NCBI RefSeq assembly: GCF_000317895.1 | Contig: NC_019567.1 | Location: 1-64,000, forward strand | DNA from: Bdellovibrio bacteriovorus str. Tiberius | GTDB lineage: Bacteria; Bdellovibrionota; Bdellovibrionia; Bdellovibrionales; Bdellovibrionaceae | DNA: 64,000 bases | Direction: 5' to 3' | Shown: in pieces, positions 1 to 11,007 of the stretch | Numbering within the stretch: position 1 is the stretch's first letter | Layout: every line of letters begins with the position of its first letter | Made by a program: the position numbers and the translations under genes | Notes under the pieces: generated by a model | Told to the model about the DNA's origin: nothing | The model's input: the letters and a program-made list of their open reading frames with translations, nothing else | Databases searched by the model: none

Positions 1-1416
1 GTGGAATTAAACTCGTCTTTTTGGACACTTATCAAAACAAAGATGAAAAGCCGGAACGACAACAATAAGTTGTTGGATACTTGGCTTGATCCTATTGAGT
101 ACGTGAGCACCACGGGCTCGGCGGATCGTCCGCGCCTGGTCCTTGGAGTACCCAACGCCCTTCACCAGTACTTCGTTATCGAGAACCTGCAGGATAAGAT
201 TTATACTGAGATTTCAGATACTTATGGTAAGCCTTTCGAGGTTGAGTTCAGTATTACGGGGAACAAAATAAATTCTCATATTGAGACATCCACAACCCCG
301 GACGAGGTTTTAAGCGGTTCTGAGATCCTCCAGGCTCAATTGGCACGTGCTCAGAATATCCAGCCTACTCAACCAAGGTCCAGTTCGGATACTTTGAACT
401 CTGAACTTACTTTTTCGACCTTTGTCGTGGGGAAAAACTCAGAGTTTGCCCATGCAGCCTGTTTTAACGTCGCCCGAAACCCAGGGGCCGATGATTACAA
501 CCCTCTCTATATATATGGACCGGTCGGAATGGGTAAAACCCATCTTTTGCATGCGGCTGGGAATTATATTCGCGAACAATATCAGCAACTTAGAATTACC
601 TACATCTCGGCAGAACGCTTTATGAATGAATGTATTTCTGCCATCCGTCGCCATGAAATGGATAAGTTCCGCCAGAAGTACCGTGAAAACTCGGACATCC
701 TTTTGGTGGACGACGTTCAGTTCATCGCCCGGGGTGAGGCCGTTCAGGAAGAATTCTTCCACACCGTGAACAGCTTCATCGACAGCCGCAAACAGGTCAT
801 CTTGGCCAGCGATCGTATGCCCAAGGATATCCATGGCCTTGAAGACCGCAGCCGCACCCGTCTGGAGCGTGGCTTAATTGCAGACATCACCATGCCGGAT
901 CTGGAGACCCGTATTGCGATCCTTCGCTACAAAGCTGAAAAATTCAACGTGCGCCTGCCTGAAGACGTCGTGAACTACATAGCCAGAATATCCAAACGTT
1001 CCATCAGAGAGCTTGAAGGCAATCTGAAGAAGGTGAAGATGTTCTCCGAACTTCAGGGTCTGCCGATTGATCATGAACTGGTGAAGCGTATTTTGGCCCA
1101 CCACGAAACTCAAAGCACGATTTCTGTGGAAGAGATTATGAAGCTTGTGGCAGATCATTTTAAAGTGCGTGTTTTGGACCTTAAATCTTCAACCAGAGCC
1201 AAGCCGATTGTCGTTCCACGTCAAATCGCGATGTATCTGATTAAGAAGTTCCTGGATAAATCTTTGGTGGATATCGGCAAGTCTTTCGGAGGCAAAGATC
1301 ACACAACTGTGATGAATGCTCTGGAACGGGTTAAGAATCTACAGGCGGCGGACCAGGATATCGCCAAAGATATCGAAGACTTGGAACAAAGAATCCACAA
1401 TATCACAGGGGTGTGA
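1..1416 (+). CDS. dnaA: Chromosomal replication initiator DnaA
   Basis: DnaA binds 9-mer boxes in oriC, forms an ATP-dependent filament and melts the origin to load DnaB. The 471-residue product has the usual four domains: an N-terminal helicase/regulator-binding domain (about 1-90), a short variable linker, an AAA+ core with Walker A G173-T180 (GPVGMGKT) and Walker B around D237-D238, and a C-terminal helix-turn-helix with the box-recognition signature GGKDHTTVMNA near residue 430. The start codon is GTG, the first base of the window, so its promoter lies outside. The gene is followed directly by oriC and dnaN, the classic arrangement. The length is normal and nothing is missing. Confidence 0.98.
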   Translation: MELNSSFWTLIKTKMKSRNDNNKLLDTWLDPIEYVSTTGSADRPRLVLGVPNALHQYFVIENLQDKIYTEISDTYGKPFEVEFSITGNKINSHIETSTTPDEVLSGSEILQAQLARAQNIQPTQPRSSSDTLNSELTFSTFVVGKNSEFAHAACFNVARNPGADDYNPLYIYGPVGMGKTHLLHAAGNYIREQYQQLRITYISAERFMNECISAIRRHEMDKFRQKYRENSDILLVDDVQFIARGEAVQEEFFHTVNSFIDSRKQVILASDRMPKDIHGLEDRSRTRLERGLIADITMPDLETRIAILRYKAEKFNVRLPEDVVNYIARISKRSIRELEGNLKKVKMFSELQGLPIDHELVKRILAHHETQSTISVEEIMKLVADHFKVRVLDLKSSTRAKPIVVPRQIAMYLIKKFLDKSLVDIGKSFGGKDHTTVMNALERVKNLQAADQDIAKDIEDLEQRIHNITGV

Positions 1417-1517
1417 ATGTGGACTGTGGAAAGAGTTGTGGAAGAGTTTGGGGCTTAAAATGTGGATCTGAGTTACCCCCAAAAAAGGCTCAAAAACTGC
1501 AAAGTTGTACAGAGTCT

Positions 1518-1526
1518 TTATCCACA
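1518..1526 (+). promoter_or_regulatory. Perfect consensus DnaA box
   Basis: TTATCCACA is an exact match to the high-affinity DnaA 9-mer. It lies 51 bases before the box that borders the CTA triplets, within the dnaA-dnaN gap. Confidence 0.85.
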
Positions 1527-1568
1527 AATGTTTTTTAGTGTTTACATGGACTTAGGGGATTTGTTAGG

Positions 1569-1595
1569 TTTTCCACGCCCCTACTACTACTACTA
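1569..1595 (+). promoter_or_regulatory. DnaA box plus DnaA-trio (basal unwinding element)
   Basis: TTTTCCACG (1569-1577) is followed by a GC-rich CCC spacer and then CTA repeated five times (1581-1595). Read 3' to 5' on the other strand this is GAT repeated five times, the DnaA-trio element that guides DnaA from duplex to single strand in Bacillus subtilis. The order box, GC-rich spacer, trios, AT-rich tract is the described basal unwinding system. Its role here is inferred from this match. Confidence 0.8.
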
Positions 1596-1648
1596 GATAT
1601 TTATATATATAGAATTAGATAATAAGAGCGTTCAAAAGAGGGTCTTTC

Positions 1649-2755
1649 ATGAAATTAGAGATTGATAAGCGAGATCTGTTAAGTCTTATCGGAAAAACAC
1701 AGAACATTGTTGAGAAGCGCAACACCATGCCCATCCTCATCAACGTTTTGCTGGAAGCTGATCAGAACACTTTGAAAGTTTTTGCAACCGATCTGGAAGT
1801 AAGCCTTACCGATCAGATCAAAGTTCAAGTTCACCAGGCTGGTAAAGTGGCCGTCAGTGCAAAAAGTCTTTTCGACATTGCCAAGGAACTTTCTGAAGGT
1901 CCGATCACTTTGATCAAAAAAGAAAACAACTGGCTTGAAATCAAACAAGGCAAGTACACTTCCAAAATCGTTGGTATCTCTGCTGAAGAATATCCGATCT
2001 TCCCTACTTACAATTCTCAAGCCTTCATCAAAATTCACGCTCAGGTGCTGAAAGAGATGATTGATAAAACGATTTACTCTGTTTCCACAGACGAGACTCG
2101 TTACCACCTGAACGGTGTGTTTTTTGAATTGAATCCGCAGACAGGTTTCAAAATGGTTGCGACCGATGGTCACCGTATGAGCCTGGTAAACAAACCTTCC
2201 GAGGACATCAAGGTTAACGCCACTCAAGGTGTGATCATTCCGCGCAAAGGTTTGCACGAAATCAAAAAAATTCTTGAAAGCATCGACGGCACCGTGGAAA
2301 TAGCTGTGGAAGGCTCCCAATTCGTATTGAAACATTCATCAACAATTCTGATGATTCGTTTGATCGAAGGAAAGTACCCGAATTATCAACAGTTTATTCC
2401 ACAGAAGCTTCCGCAAAAAGTGATGATCAGCCGAGATGCATTCCTGACTTCACTAAAGCGTGTGTCTTTGTTGGCGAATCAGAAATCCAAGGCGGTGTTG
2501 TTGAATCTTTCCAACGGCCGTATGGAGATTTCCTCGAACAATCCGGAACTGGGTGATGCGAAGGAAGAGATCGAAGTGGATTACATGGGCGGCGAAATCA
2601 AAATCGGTTTCAATGCAAAGTACATCACCGACATTCTGACCAGTATGAACCAGGACAAAATTGATTTCGAACTGAATGATCATCTTTCACCAGGATTGAT
2701 GAGACCTCACAACGACCAGACTTACACCTGCGTTGTGATGCCAATGAGAATCTAA
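1649..2755 (+). CDS. dnaN: DNA polymerase III beta sliding clamp
   Basis: DnaN forms the dimeric ring that tethers DNA polymerase III to DNA and is a docking site for Hda, MutS, LigA and polymerases. The 368-residue length matches the family, with three repeated clamp folds. Recognisable stretches include the TDGHRMS motif near the middle (about residues 173-179) and the conserved C-terminus ending VVMPMRI, which helps form the clamp-binding pocket. An AGAGGGT ribosome site lies just upstream of the ATG. Its stop overlaps the recF start by one base (TAATG), so the two are translationally coupled. Confidence 0.98.
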   Translation: MKLEIDKRDLLSLIGKTQNIVEKRNTMPILINVLLEADQNTLKVFATDLEVSLTDQIKVQVHQAGKVAVSAKSLFDIAKELSEGPITLIKKENNWLEIKQGKYTSKIVGISAEEYPIFPTYNSQAFIKIHAQVLKEMIDKTIYSVSTDETRYHLNGVFFELNPQTGFKMVATDGHRMSLVNKPSEDIKVNATQGVIIPRKGLHEIKKILESIDGTVEIAVEGSQFVLKHSSTILMIRLIEGKYPNYQQFIPQKLPQKVMISRDAFLTSLKRVSLLANQKSKAVLLNLSNGRMEISSNNPELGDAKEEIEVDYMGGEIKIGFNAKYITDILTSMNQDKIDFELNDHLSPGLMRPHNDQTYTCVVMPMRI

Positions 2756-3879
2756 TGATTTTCGAAAAACTGCGTCTGGTTAATTTCCGAAATTATCGGG
2801 ACGTGGTTTTGTCCTTCTCTCCGCGAGTGAATGTTTTCCTCGGAGAGAACGGACAGGGTAAAACTAATCTCCTTGAGGCGATGTACATGATCTCTCAAGG
2901 GGACTCCTTCCGCTACTCTGACAACTCCACCCTGATCAACTCGAACACATCTGAGTCGGTTATCCAGGCGCTGATTACTCAGAACGATCTTCATTACAAA
3001 CTGAAGTTAGGTCTTTCAAAAAGCCGCAAGGTTTTAACTTTGAACGACAAGCGTGTGAATTCGGCCGACATCCGAAAAATTTTTGCCAGTGTTGTGTTCA
3101 GTCCAGAAAGTCTTTCTTCGATCAAAGAAGGGGCTGACCACCGCCGTGAACTGGTGGATGAGCTGCTGGTGACTTTTGACCGGAAAAACGCCCATTTGAT
3201 TGCCGATTACCGAAAAGCGCTTAAAACGCGCAACAAGATCCTGAAGAACTTTTTGGAGGGTTTGCAGGACAAAGTGGTCACCGAGAACCTTTTGGAGTCT
3301 CTAAACCCCCAATTTGTGCGTTTAGCGACCGATTTGACCCATGCCCGCATCACGGCATTGCAGGGACTTTCCAAAGACTTCAATAATGCCATGCAGTATA
3401 TTTCTGGCAATTCCACTGTGGATATCTCGGTGGAATACCTTGTTTCTGATCAAAACGCGGTGAGTTTCACACGTGAAGAAGTCGAAAATGCAATCACAAA
3501 ACGACTTCGTGAACTGCATGATGCGGAGCTCTCAAGCGGGACAAGTTTGGTGGGTCCTCATAAGCACGATATTGTGTTCCTATATGGGCAAAAAGACTCA
3601 CGATTTTTCTGTAGCCAGGGGCAGCAGAGAGCGATCATTCTTTCTTTCAAAATGGCCCAAATTGTGTATCATAGGAAGGCTCACGGGACCTATCCTGTGC
3701 TGATGTTGGACGACGTACTTTCCGAGCTTGATAAAGCCAAAAGAGATGCACTGATTACGTTCTTACACGAGATCAATACGCAGATTTTTGTGACAACCAC
3801 GGATTTCACATTGCCCGATTCTTTCAGCCTCGATCAGCTTTCCGTTGTGCGCATCAAGGATGGCCAAATTCTTGAGTAG
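2755..3879 (+). CDS. recF: DNA replication and repair protein RecF
   Basis: RecF is an SMC-like ATPase that helps load RecA at single-strand gaps and stalled forks. The 374-residue protein shows an N-terminal Walker A (GENGQGKTNLLEA, about residues 30-42), the ABC-type signature SQGQQRA in the C-terminal third and a Walker B LMLDDVLSELD. Length and motif order are normal. It starts inside the dnaN stop codon and is followed by a 101-base gap with inverted repeats before gyrB. The dnaN-recF-gyrB order is widely conserved near bacterial origins. Confidence 0.96.
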   Translation: MIFEKLRLVNFRNYRDVVLSFSPRVNVFLGENGQGKTNLLEAMYMISQGDSFRYSDNSTLINSNTSESVIQALITQNDLHYKLKLGLSKSRKVLTLNDKRVNSADIRKIFASVVFSPESLSSIKEGADHRRELVDELLVTFDRKNAHLIADYRKALKTRNKILKNFLEGLQDKVVTENLLESLNPQFVRLATDLTHARITALQGLSKDFNNAMQYISGNSTVDISVEYLVSDQNAVSFTREEVENAITKRLRELHDAELSSGTSLVGPHKHDIVFLYGQKDSRFFCSQGQQRAIILSFKMAQIVYHRKAHGTYPVLMLDDVLSELDKAKRDALITFLHEINTQIFVTTTDFTLPDSFSLDQLSVVRIKDGQILE

Positions 3880-6401
<2,522 letters not shown>

Positions 6402-6424
6402 TTTTTTAAGGGATTTGAAAGTTT

Positions 6425-8908
6425 ATGGAAAATAATCAAGAAGAAAAAGGCGTCACGTTAGTTGATATCAGCAAGGAGATGCGCGGAGCTTATCTGCAGT
6501 ACTCCATGTCCGTGATCGTGGGCCGTGCCCTGCCGGATGTTCGTGACGGTTTGAAACCGGTTCACCGCCGTGTCTTGTTTGCACAAAGTGAAATGAACAA
6601 CCGCCACAACAGACCGTACCTGAAGTCTGCCCGTGTGGTCGGCGACGTGATCGGTAAATATCACCCGCACGGTGATGCTTCCGTTTACGATACCATGGTT
6701 CGTATGGCCCAGGATTTCTCCCTGCGCTACCCGCTTGAAGATGGTCAGGGGAACTTTGGTTCCATCGACGGTGACTCTCCGGCAGCCATGCGTTACACCG
6801 AGATCCGTTTGACCGCTTTGGCAGAAGAGCTGCTGAACGATCTGGAAAAAGAAACTGTTTCTTTCGGTCCGAACTACGATGACTCTTTGTTGATCCCGAC
6901 GGTTCTTCCATCCAAGTTCCCGAACTTGCTGGTGAACGGTTCTGCGGGTATCGCGGTTGGTATGGCGACGAACATTCCTCCGCACAATCTGGGCGAGGTT
7001 ATCGACGGATGTATCCATCTTATCGGAAATCCTGACTGTCAGATTGAAGACCTCATGCAACACATCAAGGGTCCGGATTTCCCGACTTGCGGTGTGATCG
7101 CCGGCCGTGAAGGCATCTTGCAGGCTTATAAAAAAGGCCGTGGCATCGTCACTATCAAGGCGGTTGCAGAAATCGTTCAGGTCAAAGACCGTGAAGAGAT
7201 CATCATCACCGAGATCCCGTACCAGGTGAATAAAGCCAAGCTGATTGAAAGCATGGCGGACCTTGTTCGTGACAAACAAATCGAAGGTATCTCTGATATC
7301 CGTGATGAATCTTCCCGTGAAGGTATGCGTATCGTTGTTGTTCTGAAACGTGGTGAAAACGCCAGCGTGATCCTGAACAGACTTTACAAGTACACCCAGA
7401 TGCAGACGAGCTTCGGTATCATCATGCTAGCGTTGGATGCGAAAAACCAACCGGTGACTTTCGATCTGAAAGGCATGCTGGAAGCGTTCGTTGATCACCG
7501 TCGTGACGTTGTCACGAAACGTTGTATCTTCGAATTGAAAAAAGCCCAGGAGCGCGCGCACATCCTGGAAGGTCTGAAAAAAGCCCTGGATCACATTGAA
7601 GAGGTGATTAAAACCATCCGTGCTTCCAAAGAGGCTAACGCCGCTCGTGAAGCGTTGATGTCGAAATTTGAATTCTCTGAAAGACAGGCTATTGCGATCC
7701 TGGAAATGCGTTTGCAACGCCTGACGGGCCTGGAGCGTGACAAGATTGTTGCGGAACTGGCTGAGTTGATGAAACAAATCGACTGGCTGAAATTCGTTCT
7801 TTCTGATGTTCGCGAAATCTACAAAATCATCGTGAGCGAACTGGAAGAAGTGAAAAAACGTTACGCCGATCCAAGACGCACTCAGATCACTGGTGACTTA
7901 AGCGATCTGGAAGACGAAGACCTGATTGCCGATGAACCGATGGTCGTGACTGTGACCAACACGGGCCTGATCAAACGTATCCCGGTTGAAGAATACCGCG
8001 TGCAAAAACGCGGTGGTAAAGGTCTGAAAGGCATGGAGACCAAGGACGAAGACTACGTAACGGACATCTTCTCTGCGAGCACTAAAACCATGCTGTTGGT
8101 CTTCACTGACAAGGGTAAAGTTTACTGGTGCAAGGTTCACCGTCTGCCGTTGGGCTCCAGAACTTCCAAAGGGAAGTCTTTGGCGAACGTGGTTCAGCTT
8201 TCAAATGGTGAAAGTGTTCGTGCGATTCTGCCGGTGAATGAATTCAGCGAAAACAAATACGCTGTGATGCTGACTGAAAAAGGTGTGATCAAGAAAACAT
8301 CCCTGGATGCTTTCGCAAACCCAAGAACTGCAGGTATCATCGCACTGACCACTGATCTTGAAGACGGTGTTATCGATGTGAAGATCTCTGATGGTCAGTC
8401 AGACATCTTCATCGCGACCAAAGAAGGCATGTCCATCCGCTTCAACGAAGCTGATGTGCGCGAGATGGGCCGTACCGCCCGCGGCGTGAAAGCAATCACT
8501 TTGGCAAAAGACGATGTCGTGGTGGCAATGGAAGTTCTGGAGAAGAACACCAAAGACACCATTTTGATGGTGACCTCCAAAGGTTACGGTAAACGCTCAG
8601 AAACGGGCGAATACCGCATCCAGTCCCGTGGTGGTGTGGGTATCATCACTCAGAAAACGACAGACAAGGTCGGTCTGGTCATCGGCACCAAAAAAGTCGC
8701 AGACAACATGGAACTTATTCTTTCCACCGATAAAGGACAGGTTATCCGCATGAAAGTGACGGACATCTCTGTTCTGGGCCGTAACACTCAAGGTGTTCGC
8801 CTGATCAATATCGATGAAAAAGACGAAACCGTGACTGGTGTTGCGGTTGTGGCGGAAGACGATACGGCGGCGGAGGAAACTCCGGCACCGGAAGGCGCAC
8901 CACACTAA
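6425..8908 (+). CDS. gyrA: DNA gyrase subunit A
   Basis: GyrA cuts and rejoins DNA in the gyrase A2B2 complex. The 827-residue protein has the N-terminal block SMSVIVGRALPDVRDGLKPV, the active-site tyrosine in AAMRYTEIRLT, a long coiled-coil and a C-terminal beta-pinwheel with a clear GyrA box (QKRGGKG) needed for wrapping. It ends in a short Ala/Glu/Pro tail. In the quinolone-determining region, GD-A-S-VYD places alanine (A85) where E. coli has Ser83. It lies 23 bases after gyrB, and a lipoprotein gene starts one base after its stop. Confidence 0.97.
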   Translation: MENNQEEKGVTLVDISKEMRGAYLQYSMSVIVGRALPDVRDGLKPVHRRVLFAQSEMNNRHNRPYLKSARVVGDVIGKYHPHGDASVYDTMVRMAQDFSLRYPLEDGQGNFGSIDGDSPAAMRYTEIRLTALAEELLNDLEKETVSFGPNYDDSLLIPTVLPSKFPNLLVNGSAGIAVGMATNIPPHNLGEVIDGCIHLIGNPDCQIEDLMQHIKGPDFPTCGVIAGREGILQAYKKGRGIVTIKAVAEIVQVKDREEIIITEIPYQVNKAKLIESMADLVRDKQIEGISDIRDESSREGMRIVVVLKRGENASVILNRLYKYTQMQTSFGIIMLALDAKNQPVTFDLKGMLEAFVDHRRDVVTKRCIFELKKAQERAHILEGLKKALDHIEEVIKTIRASKEANAAREALMSKFEFSERQAIAILEMRLQRLTGLERDKIVAELAELMKQIDWLKFVLSDVREIYKIIVSELEEVKKRYADPRRTQITGDLSDLEDEDLIADEPMVVTVTNTGLIKRIPVEEYRVQKRGGKGLKGMETKDEDYVTDIFSASTKTMLLVFTDKGKVYWCKVHRLPLGSRTSKGKSLANVVQLSNGESVRAILPVNEFSENKYAVMLTEKGVIKKTSLDAFANPRTAGIIALTTDLEDGVIDVKISDGQSDIFIATKEGMSIRFNEADVREMGRTARGVKAITLAKDDVVVAMEVLEKNTKDTILMVTSKGYGKRSETGEYRIQSRGGVGIITQKTTDKVGLVIGTKKVADNMELILSTDKGQVIRMKVTDISVLGRNTQGVRLINIDEKDETVTGVAVVAEDDTAAEETPAPEGAPH

Positions 8909-8909
8909 C

Positions 8910-9707
8910 ATGATCAGAGCCTTGCTGGTCGTTCTAGTTTTGGCTCTGTCCGCCTGCTCTTCACAGGAAGAGGCGGATTTTAAACAAGCTCAAAAATCCA
9001 TATCCCAGGGTCATCATCGGATCGCCCTGGGGTACCTGGATCGGGTTATTAAAAGAAACAGCGACAGCAAATTCCCGCTGGAAGCTGCCCGTGAAGCCGC
9101 AAGAATCTCGTTCTTTGAGATCAAAGACTTCAATAAAGCCATCAACTATCATCATTACATTGTTCTGCATTCAACCGACGAGGCGGAACGCCTTGAATCC
9201 CAGAAACAGATTGCTTCGATTTATTTCAACAATCTGCAGAACTATCAAATGTCGATCATTGAATACAGCAAGCTGCAACAGATGCCTCACACGGATCTGG
9301 AGGCGGCCCAGTACAAGATGAACGTGGCGCGAGCGCAGTACTATCAGAACAATTTCTTCCAGGCTGAATCTGAGATTGATTCTTTGCTGAAACTAAAAAG
9401 CGATGACAACATCCGTTTCAGTGGTTTGATGCTTAAGGGTAATATCCTGGTTGCGAAGAAGGACTTCAAGAATGCCGCCGCGATCTTTAAGGAACTGATT
9501 GATAAGTATCCGGACAAAGCGGTTCAGGAAAATGTCGCCCTGACCCTGGCGGTTTGTTACGAAGAAAATTTGGACTTCAAAAACGCCATTGCCGTGCTTG
9601 AAGAGCACCGGGGCAAGTACAACCCTCCTGAGTATATCGAACTGCGAATCAAGCGCCTGCAGGAGCGTATGAAGAACGCTCCGGGAGCGAAAGGGTTCAG
9701 GAAGTAA
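8910..9707 (+). CDS. TPR-containing outer-membrane lipoprotein
   Basis: The protein of about 265 residues starts with a lipoprotein signal whose lipobox LSAC puts the lipidated cysteine at residue 16. Serine at +2 suggests outer-membrane sorting. The rest is helical with TPR-like repeats (for example AAREAARISFFEIKDFNKAINYH in overlapping parts, and later FKNAAAIFKELIDKYPDKA and FKNAIAVLEEH), recalling BamD/YfiO-type or YbgF-type adaptor proteins. No enzyme motif is seen. The ATG at 8910 lies one base after the gyrA stop and its own stop overlaps the next start, so it may be co-expressed with gyrA and the following atp genes. The exact partner is unknown. Confidence 0.75.
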   Translation: MIRALLVVLVLALSACSSQEEADFKQAQKSISQGHHRIALGYLDRVIKRNSDSKFPLEAAREAARISFFEIKDFNKAINYHHYIVLHSTDEAERLESQKQIASIYFNNLQNYQMSIIEYSKLQQMPHTDLEAAQYKMNVARAQYYQNNFFQAESEIDSLLKLKSDDNIRFSGLMLKGNILVAKKDFKNAAAIFKELIDKYPDKAVQENVALTLAVCYEENLDFKNAIAVLEEHRGKYNPPEYIELRIKRLQERMKNAPGAKGFRK

Positions 9708-9943
9708 TGAAAAAGTATATAATCTTTGCATCCATCGGCTTTGAACTTGTCGGTTTGATCCTGGGATGTTTTTACCTTGGCCAATATCTTGATCAAAAGT
9801 ATCAAACCAAGGGTCTTATCTTTGCCGGATTAAGTCTTGCGTGTTTGGTGGGCTGGCTGATCAGGGTTGTCTGGTTGCTGAATCGAATTCAGAAACAAGA
9901 TGAGAAAGAATCAGAATCCAAGAAACCACCCGGGACGCCATGA
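9707..9943 (+). CDS. AtpZ/AtpI-like small membrane protein
   Basis: This 78-residue protein has two hydrophobic segments (about 5-25 and 37-60) joined by the loop LGQYLDQKYQTKGL, as in the F0F1-ATPase subunit AtpZ/gene-1 family that sits ahead of atp operons. The C-terminal tail is charged. Family members are thought to help assemble the c-ring or carry magnesium/calcium. The start overlaps the preceding stop (TAATG), and its end overlaps the next gene by four bases. The assignment rests on topology and context more than on strong motifs. Confidence 0.7.
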   Translation: MKKYIIFASIGFELVGLILGCFYLGQYLDQKYQTKGLIFAGLSLACLVGWLIRVVWLLNRIQKQDEKESESKKPPGTP

Positions 9944-10296
9944 AATATGTACTCGCCATTCAAGCCCTAACCACCCTTCTTGGGGGCGTCCTTCTGTGGC
10001 TTTTTGCCGCACCACAACAGAGCTATTCCTTCATTTCAGGCGCTTTGGTCATTTTGGTGAGCTTTTTCCTGATGGGATGGGCCTGGGGATTGATCTTCAG
10101 TAAGAAATTGGTTGCCCTAGCTATCGGGATCATTGTATTTAAGTACGCGATTTTAGGGATTATTATCTTTAAGCTTGTAGATCAAACTTGGTTCGACACT
10201 TTGTGGTTCGCACTGGGAGTCGCAAGTTTTATTCTTTCAGCGCTTGGATATGCGGTGAAAGAAGCCTTAAGAGAAGGAAAAGAAGATGTCATTTAA
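9940..10296 (+). CDS. ATP synthase assembly protein AtpI-like
   Basis: The 118-residue protein has about four predicted membrane helices and the AtpI/UncI arrangement, including the segment SYSFISGALVILVSF. AtpI acts as a chaperone for assembly of the c-subunit ring. It overlaps the preceding gene by four bases (ATGA) and overlaps atpB by 11 bases, so it is translationally coupled within a short atp cluster. Family-level assignment is likely; no residue-level function can be assigned. Confidence 0.72.
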   Translation: MKYVLAIQALTTLLGGVLLWLFAAPQQSYSFISGALVILVSFFLMGWAWGLIFSKKLVALAIGIIVFKYAILGIIIFKLVDQTWFDTLWFALGVASFILSALGYAVKEALREGKEDVI

Positions 10297-10975
10297 CTGG
10301 ACACAATTGGTTCCGGGTGTTGGTCACGAGTACGCACACGTTGCGACTCTGGGTATTGCCACTGTAGCAGCAGTAGGTATCGGTGCAGCTGCACGTGCTT
10401 CCCTTGGTAAAGGTGAAACCGCTGTATTGCCAGCAAGCAAGTTCTCTTTGCGCGGTATCTTCGAGCTTCTGACTGAGATGACTTCTGGTCTGGCTGACAT
10501 GGTTATCGGCGAGCACGGTAAACACTACATCCCGTTTTTTGCTTCCGTGTTCTTCTTCATCCTGTTCAACAACTTGTTGGGCATGATCCCGGGTATGACT
10601 CCGGCGACTGAAAACATGAACACCACATTCGGTTTCGGTGTGTTGATGTTCTTGTTCTATAACTTCCAGGGTGTAAAAGAAAACGGACCTGTTGCTTACC
10701 TTAAGCACTTCATGGGCCCGGTTATCTTCCTGGCTCCGTTGATGTTTGTGATCGAGATCGTTTCCCACATCGTTCGCCCATTCTCTTTGGGTCTTCGTCT
10801 TGCGAACGTAATGATGGGTGACCACACGGTTCTTTCCGTGTTCCTTGATCTGGTTCCAATCGGTGTACCAATTCCATTCTATGTAATGGGATTGTTCGTA
10901 TGCTTTGTTCAGGCTTTTGTATTTACTTTGCTTTCAATGGTCTACGTGGCATTCGCGATTGCACACGATCACTAA
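10286..10975 (+). CDS. atpB: ATP synthase F0 subunit a
   Basis: Subunit a forms the ion half-channels beside the c-ring. The 229-residue protein is strongly hydrophobic. It carries the conserved helix RPFSLGLRLANVMMGDH, holding the essential arginine (SLGLRLAN), and the downstream segment FVQAFVFTLLSMVYVAFA. The N-terminal part has FFFILFNNLLGMIPG, also typical. It starts within the end of the AtpI-like gene and is followed after 32 bases by atpE. Subunits b, delta, alpha, gamma, beta and epsilon are not in this window, so the operon is split. Confidence 0.95.
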   Translation: MSFNWTQLVPGVGHEYAHVATLGIATVAAVGIGAAARASLGKGETAVLPASKFSLRGIFELLTEMTSGLADMVIGEHGKHYIPFFASVFFFILFNNLLGMIPGMTPATENMNTTFGFGVLMFLFYNFQGVKENGPVAYLKHFMGPVIFLAPLMFVIEIVSHIVRPFSLGLRLANVMMGDHTVLSVFLDLVPIGVPIPFYVMGLFVCFVQAFVFTLLSMVYVAFAIAHDH

Positions 10976-11007
10976 AAGGCAAATTTTTAAACCATAAGGA
11001 GTTCCAC

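Larger units (their letters stand above)
1417..1648. other. oriC: Replication origin (oriC) between dnaA and dnaN
   Basis: This 232-base gap has the parts of a bacterial origin. Seen directly: a perfect DnaA box TTATCCACA at 1518-1526; near-boxes ending in CCACA on the minus strand at 1425-1433, 1437-1445 and 1461-1469; one more at 1391-1399 inside the end of dnaA; and a plus-strand box-like TTTTCCACG at 1569-1577. After the last box come CCC, five CTA triplets (1581-1595) and an A/T-only tract with TATATA steps (about 1597-1625), suited to be the unwinding element. An origin between dnaA and dnaN has been described for B. bacteriovorus. The replication start point cannot be read from the sequence alone. 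Confidence 0.9.

Noticed and set aside
6458-7279. Long open frame antisense to gyrA, and a similar one antisense to dnaN
   Set aside because: Shadow frames of strongly conserved genes, with no motifs and no ribosome sites.
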